A stretch of DNA of 31,014 nt, from positions 1-31,014 of the forward strand of contig CAKRWZ010000013.1 of NCBI GenBank assembly GCA_934418295.1, written 5' to 3'. How positions within the stretch are numbered: position 1 is the stretch's first letter; each line of letters starts with the position of its first letter. Shown here piece by piece: positions 24,794 to 31,014 of the stretch. The position numbers and the translations under genes are program-made. The notes beneath the pieces are model-generated. The model worked only from the letters and a program-made list of their open reading frames with translations. It was not told the origin of the DNA and did not search any database. Origin of the DNA: an uncultured Mediterraneibacter sp. (lineage in GTDB: Bacteria > Bacillota > Clostridia > Lachnospirales > Lachnospiraceae).

Positions 24794-25894
24794 TTATTTT
24801 TCCGCTAAAGTCCCCAGTTTTTCGGCCTCCTGCAGCAATCTCTGAAGTTCCTGGTTATATTCTCCTTCGTCTACACCGGCATTTATGACCCTTTTACACC
24901 GCTTCATCAAATGCAGTGCTTCTTGGAAAGTTTCTGCGCTGATCTCACAGAAAGGCTTTTCCGTTACAACTTTTGCCGCCAGAAGTCTTGCCAGACGATA
25001 ATCCAGGTCATTGGTATACAAAATCCCTGCCGCAAAAGGAATATTCTGCTTTTGCAGCTTCCTGTATACCGGTATACCATTTCCGGAGGAGGAAATGACA
25101 AAGACTTCCGGTTCTCCTTCCACCTTCGGCAGTTCAATACTTCCGAAGCAAGGATCAAAATATCCGTTGTCAATCTCGTAAAGCTCCCGGATCAGACTTT
25201 CCTTAAACACCTCTTCCGGACGCCCGAAATGCGAGATCACATCACCTTTTACACACATAATCTTATCCGATATTTTTTCTGCCAGATCAATCTCATGGAG
25301 AGACATGATAACCGTAATCTGCTTTTCCTTTGCCATTTTACTGAGAATTGACAGCAGCTCCAGCTTATGCCGCACATCCAAAAAGGATGTCGGTTCATCC
25401 AGAATGATGATTTCCGGTTCCTGACAGATCGCTCTGGCCAAAAGAACTCTTTGTCTTTGTCCGTCGCTGATATTGTTATAATCTCTGCCACCCAGCTCTT
25501 CCGCATGAACCGCTTTCAAAGCCGCATCCACTTTATCTTCATCCTCCCGGCTCAAAATTCCCAGCCGTCCGGTGTAAGGATAGCGTCCCGTAGCCACCAT
25601 GTCGTGACAGGTCATCAGCTCCGGATGCATTCGCTCCGTCAAAACCACCGCCATTTTTTTTGAAAGCTCCTTGTGGCTCCATTTGCTCAGATCCTGTCCG
25701 TTTATGTAAATTTTCCCTCCGATCATTTTCAAATGCCGGGTAATACTTTTTAAAATCGTTGATTTTCCCGAACCATTGGGTCCGATCAAGGTCACAATCT
25801 CACCTTTGTTGATCTCAATATTGATGTCATGGATCAGGGCTTTTCCGTTGTACCCAACAGAAAGTCCCTCCGTCTGAAAATAATTCTCTTTCAT
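24794..25894 (-). CDS. FecE/BtuD-type ABC transporter ATPase with extra C-terminal domain
   Basis: A 366-residue protein, about 110 longer than usual FecE-type ATPases. The ATPase domain (1-255) has Walker A IGPNGSGKST (38-46), the signature as NISDGQRQRV (S-D-G-Q in place of S-G-G-Q) and Walker B IIILDEPTS. At the Q-loop position it reads VVLTERMHPE, with no glutamine. Residues about 258-366 form an additional alpha/beta domain beginning VFVISSSGNGIPVYRKLQKQ, which looks Rossmann-like. Comparable extensions are known on some cobalamin/iron-complex ATPases; their role is not established. The ATG overlaps the permease stop by four bases (ATGA). Substrate is probably an iron or corrinoid/haem complex. 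Confidence 0.88.
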   Translation of the reverse strand: MKENYFQTEGLSVGYNGKALIHDINIEINKGEIVTLIGPNGSGKSTILKSITRHLKMIGGKIYINGQDLSKWSHKELSKKMAVVLTERMHPELMTCHDMVATGRYPYTGRLGILSREDEDKVDAALKAVHAEELGGRDYNNISDGQRQRVLLARAICQEPEIIILDEPTSFLDVRHKLELLSILSKMAKEKQITVIMSLHEIDLAEKISDKIMCVKGDVISHFGRPEEVFKESLIRELYEIDNGYFDPCFGSIELPKVEGEPEVFVISSSGNGIPVYRKLQKQNIPFAAGILYTNDLDYRLARLLAAKVVTEKPFCEISAETFQEALHLMKRCKRVINAGVDEGEYNQELQRLLQEAEKLGTLAEK

Positions 25895-26961
25895 ACTTTT
25901 TTGCCTCCCCTCCGGCGCAGCATCATAAAGATAACAACCGGTGCACCGAATATGGATGTCACAGTACTGATATTCAACTCCAGAGGCGCAAAAGCCATCC
26001 TTGCAATCAGATCACAGATCATGCAAAACACACCACCGCCTAAAAAAGTAGCCGGTATCACGATCAGCGGCTTGGAAGTGTTCAGACAGCGCTTTATCAA
26101 ATAAGGCACTGCAATCCCCACAAAGGAAATCGGTCCCGCGAAAGCGGTCACACAGGCCGACAAAATGCTGGACAACAGGATCAATGCCACGCGAAAATGC
26201 TTAATGTTTACACCCATGCTTTGTGCATAAACCTCACCCAGCTGATATGCGCCGATTGGTTTTGATAAAAGAAAGGTCAGAACAAATGCAATACCAACCA
26301 CTACAAAAGAAACCTGCACATTGCTCCAGGACATACCGGAAAAGCTTCCCAAAGACCAGCCGTGCAGATTAACAATATCTGAATCCTCTGCAAAGGTTAC
26401 CACAAAATCTGTGATCGCCGAGCAAATATAGCCGATCATAGTTCCCGCTACCAGAAGCGTCGCCATTCCTTTGATTTTTCTGGAAAACAAAAGGATGAAG
26501 CCTGTGGAAATCAAGGAACCCACAAAAGCAGCCAAGATCAATGTATAGGAAGAAACCCCGTTAAACTGTTTCAGGAAAAAGATCATCGTCAATGCAACTA
26601 CCATTTTTGCTCCGGAAGAAATTCCAAGAATGAACGGTCCTGCAATCGGGTTCTCAAAAAAAGTCTGAAGAAGGAATCCGGACAGAGACAATGCTCCGCC
26701 CAGAATCGCAGCCATAAAGATACGCGGCAATCTGATTCTCCAGATAATATTATATTCTGTTGCGTTTCCGGATCCGGTAAAAATAATCTTCAGGATCCTG
26801 CTTACCGGGATATTCACATTCCCGGTGTTGATATTCCAGATGATTGTCACAAAAAAGAGAATTGCCAGTACAACAAACACTGCCACATATCTGGAACGTC
26901 TTTTAAAATTTTCATAGTGAAACTGATGCACTTCACCAGACAGATTTTTCGTATCGTTCAT
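25891..26961 (-). CDS. FecCD-family ABC transporter permease (iron complex/haem/corrinoid type)
   Basis: A 356-residue membrane protein with about ten hydrophobic segments. Family motifs include RLPRIFMAAILGGALSLSG, LQTFFENPIAGPFILGISSG and, near the C-terminus, GPISFVGIAVPYLIKRCL, the segment that contacts the ATPase. It forms the transmembrane channel of a Type II importer taking up iron-siderophore, haem or vitamin B12-like ligands. It lies 24 bases downstream of the substrate-binding protein and overlaps the ATPase gene by four bases. Nothing in it identifies the ligand. Confidence 0.94.
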   Translation of the reverse strand: MNDTKNLSGEVHQFHYENFKRRSRYVAVFVVLAILFFVTIIWNINTGNVNIPVSRILKIIFTGSGNATEYNIIWRIRLPRIFMAAILGGALSLSGFLLQTFFENPIAGPFILGISSGAKMVVALTMIFFLKQFNGVSSYTLILAAFVGSLISTGFILLFSRKIKGMATLLVAGTMIGYICSAITDFVVTFAEDSDIVNLHGWSLGSFSGMSWSNVQVSFVVVGIAFVLTFLLSKPIGAYQLGEVYAQSMGVNIKHFRVALILLSSILSACVTAFAGPISFVGIAVPYLIKRCLNTSKPLIVIPATFLGGGVFCMICDLIARMAFAPLELNISTVTSIFGAPVVIFMMLRRRGGKKV

Positions 26962-26985
26962 AAACCCACCTTCATTAGAATCAAC

Positions 26986-28173
26986 TTATTCCAGAGGTGA
27001 AAGGAATGTCATCTCACTTTCATCTCCACCTGTCAGCATCAGATTCAGATCTTTGATCATTTCTCCCACGATATCTGTTGCCTGATACATGGATTTGCCG
27101 GTTGTCCATACATTTCCTTCTTTTACGGCTTTAAAGTCTTTGAACAGCTCACTTTTTGCGTACAGATCATTCAGGGAATTGACTGTTGCATCAATCGAAC
27201 CATTGTAAACCAAATAGTCTGCGTCCATTGCTGTCGCATAAAACTCTTCCATCGTAAGCGGCACAGAAGTACTGCTGGAATCTGTGACCAAATCTGCAAA
27301 AGCATAACGGCCTCCTGCGATATCGATCATCTTTGGAATATAATCATCCGGTCTTCTGACAACTACGGATCCATCTGTATTTACATAGAAAAATGCGACT
27401 GTTTTTTCTGTATTTTTAAAATCTTTCAGTTCACTGATGATCGCTGACTGAGTCTCAAAGAATTTTTCTGCCTCTTTTTCTTTATTGACTAACGCTCCAT
27501 ATAATTTAATCCATTCTGTTCTTCCCAGCGGATGAGTTTCATAGCTGGAACGGTCTACAAACACCGGTATCCCCAAATCTTCGATCATTTCTTTTACCTT
27601 CGGAGAATGATAAATCATCGTAGATTCGATAGCCAGATCACATTCCTCATCCACCAGAAGCTCATAATCTGGTTCGTTGTATTTTCCGGCAAACATCATT
27701 TTTCCGTCGTTCATGGCTGTAACTGCATTTTCCACATACCAGCCGGATGCCTGCAGTCCCGTAAACTTAATATAATCCAAGGCATCTATGGAATCAAAAA
27801 GGGACATAGCAGAGGTCGCTGCCAGATAAATATGATCCAAAGGCTGCTGAATCACCACGATATCTGTATCCAGATTCTCAGGCGCTTTTTCTCCTTCCGG
27901 TACGATCAAATATTGACCTCCGTCTTTGACATCGATCAATTTATATCCATCCTTATAATAATAAACATTAAATACTTCTGCGTATGTCAGATCCATTTTG
28001 GATTCATAAGTTAATCCCGGGATCTCCGGTGCATCTGCATCGCTTCCTGCTTCTGTATTTTGGGTTCCCTTACCCGAATTCTTATCTGATTTTCCGCATC
28101 CGGAAAACATTCCGATCACTAACATCACTGCCAACAAGCAGGATATCAGTTTTTTCATTTTCCATGCTTTCAT
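26986..28173 (-). CDS. Substrate-binding lipoprotein of the iron-complex ABC importer
   Basis: About 395 residues from the ATG at 28173, which has GGAG seven bases upstream. A GTG 30 bases further up lies inside a hairpin. A signal peptide ends in MFSGC, giving a probable lipidated Cys26, although Phe at -3 is unusual. The mature protein is a periplasmic-binding-protein fold of the FecB/BtuF class. The N-lobe begins APEIPGLTYESKMDL. An interlobe helix lies near RTEWIKLYGALVNKEKEAE, and the C-lobe follows (VAFFYVNTDGSVVVRRPDDY). Its N-lobe is clearly homologous to the C-terminal part of the very large protein encoded immediately upstream. The ligand is unknown; iron complex or haem is inferred from the family. 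Confidence 0.88.
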   Translation of the reverse strand: MKAWKMKKLISCLLAVMLVIGMFSGCGKSDKNSGKGTQNTEAGSDADAPEIPGLTYESKMDLTYAEVFNVYYYKDGYKLIDVKDGGQYLIVPEGEKAPENLDTDIVVIQQPLDHIYLAATSAMSLFDSIDALDYIKFTGLQASGWYVENAVTAMNDGKMMFAGKYNEPDYELLVDEECDLAIESTMIYHSPKVKEMIEDLGIPVFVDRSSYETHPLGRTEWIKLYGALVNKEKEAEKFFETQSAIISELKDFKNTEKTVAFFYVNTDGSVVVRRPDDYIPKMIDIAGGRYAFADLVTDSSSTSVPLTMEEFYATAMDADYLVYNGSIDATVNSLNDLYAKSELFKDFKAVKEGNVWTTGKSMYQATDIVGEMIKDLNLMLTGGDESEMTFLSPLE

Positions 28174-28190
28174 TTTCTTTCTCCATTTTT

Positions 28191-28217
28191 GAACCGGCGA
28201 CACAATACCGCCGGTTC
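28191..28217 (-). promoter_or_regulatory. Intercistronic GC-rich hairpin upstream of the binding-protein ribosome binding site
   Basis: A perfect 9-bp inverted repeat (GAACCGGCG/CGCCGGTTC) with a nine-base loop, in the gap between the large surface protein gene and the binding-protein gene. The minus-strand side is followed by AAAAATGG, not by U residues, so it is not a standard terminator in the gene direction. It ends about 17 bases before the start codon. An mRNA-processing or stabilising role is inferred. The same gap also has a direct repeat AATTCCGGA/AATTCCGGA. Confidence 0.6.
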
Positions 28218-28259
28218 TTGATTCTCTTTTTCCGGAATTTCCGGAATTTATTTTGTTTC

Positions 28260-31014
28260 TTACTTTGCTTCTTTTACAGTATCTGTCGTTTTTGCTTCTT
28301 TTTCGATCTTTTCAAAAAGCTGAGAAGCTTCATCCTGCTTTCCGAAAATTGCTCCGTAAACCTTGATCCACTCTGCTTTCGCCAATTCTTCCTTTTCATC
28401 CTGGGAACGGTCAACGATCACCGGGATGCCTAAGGTTGCAAAGCGCTCTGTCATATCTTTCAAAAGCTCTCTCTGCTCTTTTTCCGTCAGTTTCTTCTTG
28501 GAATCGGAATCTGAAGATACTTCTTTGTCCTCTTTCTGCGGAAGGACTTCTCCCGTGAAAATTGCAAGATCCACTTTAGACGTCACCAATTTCTTGTACT
28601 CCAGATCTGTATAATCTCCGGTATATATAACGTCTTTCTTTTTCAATGCTTCCTTCAATTCTTTGACCGTGCATTCTTTCTGTTTCATTCCGGTTGCTGC
28701 TACCAAATCCAGAAGATCCAGATCTTTCAGCTGTTCTGCAACCGAATCCTTACCCACATACACGTTCTCTGCCGGGATGTTTACAATGATCATTTCTTTT
28801 TCCAATCCTGCCGGTACTTCTACACCTTCCGGAACGATCAAATATCTGAGGATCTTTTCCTGATACAGCTCTGCAGTGATCTCTTCTGCCGTCTTTGCTA
28901 CAGCCTCTCCGTCCACAGTTTCTGTCGTCTCTGTCGTGCTCTTTTCTGTATCTGTCGTTTTCTCGGTCTCTGCTTTGTCGTCTGTTTTCTCCTCGGATGC
29001 TTTCTCGTCAGTGTCTTTTTCCTGCTCATCCGGATCATCTGCCGTATACTTGCTTGCATCGACCTCTACCAGCGTAATGCCGTCTTGGTACTGGAAAACT
29101 TTAAACAGCTCAGCATACTGTGTTTCTACTTCAGATTCATATTCCAGACCAATGATTTCCGGTGCTTCTTTCGAAAGCTCCGTCGTACTCAGGTTGCCGA
29201 CTGCTCCGCTCCCGCCTGCTGCTGCCAGATAAACAAAGATATTGTATTTGATCTCATGCGCCGCAGACATCTTAGTTGTCATACCGATAATCTGATTGTT
29301 TTTATTCAATTCTACCGGAATAACAAAGGTAGATGTTCCGGCACCTTTTGTTCCGTAATAAACGTTTCCGTTTGCTTTTACATAAGCATAAGAAGAACTG
29401 CTGAATATAATCGTCGCATACGCCTGTCCGCCGGTCACGGTAACCTTTGTACAGGTAATATTGATTCGTCCGCTTCCTCCTGACCAGCTGAAACGATCCG
29501 GAGTATATACACCGTCCGGAAGTGTGGTGCTGCTGTTGACCTTACCCGTAGCTCCGCTGGTATCGGATTCGTATTTGGATTCCTTATCCGGATTTGTGTC
29601 TGCCGGTTTGGAAGGATTGCTCGGTTTTACCGGATCGGACGGTTTCGTCGGATCTTTGTCATTTCCTGAAGAAAGCTTTTTCAAATCAGCGGAACTAAAG
29701 GTAATGCTTCGATCATACCATTTGTTTCTGGATTCTGAATGAGATGTCACCGGCAATGCCTTATCCAATGCTTCCACCGGGATTTCATACTGCCTTCCCT
29801 CTTTTACCTCACCGGTAGTACTGTCTGTGTATGTTGTCGTTCCACAGTATTTTATCCAATCTTTTTCTGTCTTGGAAGCGGCTTCTTCTCCGGTTCCCAT
29901 ATAAAGATAATCGTAACCGACCCCACTCAGTGTAATCAGTGCCTTTATCTTTCCGTCTTTGACCGTAAGCTTTGCCGCAACCACCTTAAACATGGCTGCC
30001 CCGGTTTCTGCCGTTGTCTCATATGTTCCGTCTGCCAGGGTCTCTGCTGTGATCTTTTTCAGTTTTTCGGAACTAAAGGTAATGCTTCGGTCATACCATT
30101 TGTTTCTGGATTCTGAATGAGATGTCACCGGCAATGCCTTATCTAATGCTTCCACTGGGATTTCATACTGCCTTCCCTCTTTTACCTCACCGGTAGTACT
30201 GTCTGTGTATGTTGTCGTTCCACAGTATTTTATCCAATCTTTTTCTGTCTTGGAAGCGGCTTCTTCTCCGGTTCCCATGTAAAGATAATCGTAACCGACC
30301 CCACTCAGTGTAATCAAAGCCTTCATCTTTCCGTCTTTGACCGTAAGCTTTGCCGCAACCACCTTAAACATGGCTTCTCCAGTTTCTGCCGTTGTCTCAT
30401 AGGCACCGTCCTCCGGTATTTTTGTGCTTCCGCCCGGCTGATCCGGCTGATTTGGATTTTCTGTGCCCTCTGCTTTCGGAAGGATGGCATTGATCGTCCA
30501 GTATCCCTGCTTTCCTGCCCATTTATCTGCTTTGCTGTCATGGATCTCATAGAAGATCTGACCTCCGAGAGAGGATACCGGAACCGTAAAGGTAAAGCTC
30601 TTGTATGCGTCACCGATATCTTTTCTGTCTACTCCAACGATGGCATTGCTGTCTTTCGTTGCCTCATCGTCAGACAGAGCACCCAGATAAATCTTGTCGT
30701 ATCTGGTTGCCTGTGTAACGATGGTTACCGTTGCCTGATCTCCTTTGATGACAACCTTGCTTTCTCTTTCTACCGTAAGAGAGTAAGTGTTTCCTGTGAA
30801 AGCATTTCCGTAAAGATCATAGGTTCCCTCTTCTGTAGTCGCTTTATACTTATCCGGCTCCATATTCGGAATATTAATAAACAGATCTCTCGCATATTTC
30901 AGCCAGGCTGCGTCTGTTCCCGGAGTAAACGGAATGTTCATTCCCTGCATTTCTGCCGGAACAGAGAAGGAAAAGGTGGTAATATTCTTTTCGGAATCAT
31001 AGCTTCCTCTGTAC
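28260..31014 (-). CDS. Large multi-module surface protein with NEAT-like repeats and a half substrate-binding domain (5' end beyond the right edge)
   Basis: The frame is open to the right edge, giving 917 visible residues without the N-terminus. Numbering here is from the internal Met at 30950. Modules: a beta domain at about 41-155; two nearly identical 120-residue modules at 181-300 and 307-426 (KLTVKDGK, YDYLYMGTGEEA, QYEIPVEALDKALPV, WYDRSITFSS); a Pro/Lys linker at 427-475; a fourth beta module at 478-578 (LPDGVYTPDRFSWSGG to EIKYNIFVY). From 594 the sequence aligns with the N-lobe of the adjacent binding lipoprotein (APEIIGLEYESEVE against APEIPGLTYESKMD), with acidic inserts at 635-699 and 805-833, and stops at the interlobe helix (AEWIKVYGAIFG). 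No LPxTG, C-terminal helix or sortase signal is present. The modules resemble NEAT-type beta sandwiches in strand order, which is inference. Probably a ligand-capture protein for the importer. Confidence 0.8.
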   Translation of the reverse strand, partial: YRGSYDSEKNITTFSFSVPAEMQGMNIPFTPGTDAAWLKYARDLFINIPNMEPDKYKATTEEGTYDLYGNAFTGNTYSLTVERESKVVIKGDQATVTIVTQATRYDKIYLGALSDDEATKDSNAIVGVDRKDIGDAYKSFTFTVPVSSLGGQIFYEIHDSKADKWAGKQGYWTINAILPKAEGTENPNQPDQPGGSTKIPEDGAYETTAETGEAMFKVVAAKLTVKDGKMKALITLSGVGYDYLYMGTGEEAASKTEKDWIKYCGTTTYTDSTTGEVKEGRQYEIPVEALDKALPVTSHSESRNKWYDRSITFSSEKLKKITAETLADGTYETTAETGAAMFKVVAAKLTVKDGKIKALITLSGVGYDYLYMGTGEEAASKTEKDWIKYCGTTTYTDSTTGEVKEGRQYEIPVEALDKALPVTSHSESRNKWYDRSITFSSADLKKLSSGNDKDPTKPSDPVKPSNPSKPADTNPDKESKYESDTSGATGKVNSSTTLPDGVYTPDRFSWSGGSGRINITCTKVTVTGGQAYATIIFSSSSYAYVKANGNVYYGTKGAGTSTFVIPVELNKNNQIIGMTTKMSAAHEIKYNIFVYLAAAGGSGAVGNLSTTELSKEAPEIIGLEYESEVETQYAELFKVFQYQDGITLVEVDASKYTADDPDEQEKDTDEKASEEKTDDKAETEKTTDTEKSTTETTETVDGEAVAKTAEEITAELYQEKILRYLIVPEGVEVPAGLEKEMIIVNIPAENVYVGKDSVAEQLKDLDLLDLVAATGMKQKECTVKELKEALKKKDVIYTGDYTDLEYKKLVTSKVDLAIFTGEVLPQKEDKEVSSDSDSKKKLTEKEQRELLKDMTERFATLGIPVIVDRSQDEKEELAKAEWIKVYGAIFGKQDEASQLFEKIEKEAKTTDTVKEAK
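29690..30022 (-). repeat. Coding tandem repeat, copy B (378-bp period)
   Basis: Nearly identical at DNA level to 30068-30400, including third codon positions; differences are scattered single bases. It encodes the second of the two 126-residue-period modules. The high nucleotide identity points to recent duplication or ongoing gene conversion. Confidence 0.93.
30068..30400 (-). repeat. Coding tandem repeat, copy A (378-bp period)
   Basis: Partner of the repeat at 29690-30022, offset by exactly 378 bases (126 codons). The shared block runs from the AAGCTT-rich beta strands to the WYDRSITFSS end. Outside this block the neighbouring modules are strongly diverged. Confidence 0.93.

Noticed and set aside
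28260..28400. Sortase or membrane anchor at the C-terminus of the large surface protein
   Set aside because: The protein ends in a charged KEAK tail; there is no LPxTG-like motif, hydrophobic helix or basic stop.

Overview
The window looks like a chromosomal segment of a low-to-mid GC, anaerobic, gut-type Firmicute, most likely a member of the Lachnospiraceae (Clostridia). The reasons are strong AGGAGG ribosome binding sites, consensus sigma-A promoters, a Rex redox repressor, a ferredoxin-linked NfnAB transhydrogenase, formate-tetrahydrofolate ligase, zinc-ribbon membrane proteins and a TepA/FtsK neighbourhood as in Bacillus. All 28 recognised genes lie on the minus strand, so transcription runs from the right edge to the left. 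No rRNA, tRNA, CRISPR array, transposase or phage gene was seen. No gene-free stretch exceeds about 270 bases.

Right to left in transcription order. The right end (24.8-31.0 kb) is a metal-complex uptake operon: a very large secreted-type protein cut by the window edge, a substrate-binding lipoprotein, a FecCD-type permease and a FecE-type ATPase with an extra C-terminal domain. The large protein is the most unusual item. It strings together at least four beta-rich binding modules, two of them nearly identical tandem copies. It ends in what looks like only the N-terminal lobe of a substrate-binding protein, homologous to the complete lipoprotein encoded next to it. Then comes rex, with its own near-consensus promoter and a clean terminator. 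After it lies a housekeeping run: nnrDE (NAD(P)HX repair), alr, an orphan mazF/pemK toxin gene, a CBS-domain protein, yebC, a CFI-box protein and metY, closed by a hairpin terminator.

The middle holds tepA, then an ftsK-fhs-folD run with its own promoter (septal DNA translocase plus two one-carbon folate enzymes), followed by a zinc-ribbon/TPR/chitobiase-C-terminal-domain membrane protein that closes at a strong terminator. An iron-containing alcohol dehydrogenase follows, with an extended -10 promoter and a candidate Rex operator over its start site. This ties it to the rex gene 15 kb away. The nfnAB transcription unit has its own promoter and terminator.

The left end is an overlapping series (C_GCAxxG_C_C protein, MATE exporter, VanZ-like protein, rlmH), then a perfect TTGACA-N17-TATAAT promoter driving three envelope proteins (zinc-ribbon multi-pass protein, YARHG protein, TcaA-like zinc-ribbon protein). 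Finally, the first codons of a ZIP-type metal transporter run off the left edge. Two themes recur: redox balance (Rex, alcohol dehydrogenase, NfnAB, NAD(P)HX repair, folate C1 enzymes) and envelope or metal handling (three zinc-ribbon membrane proteins, the uptake operon, ZIP).
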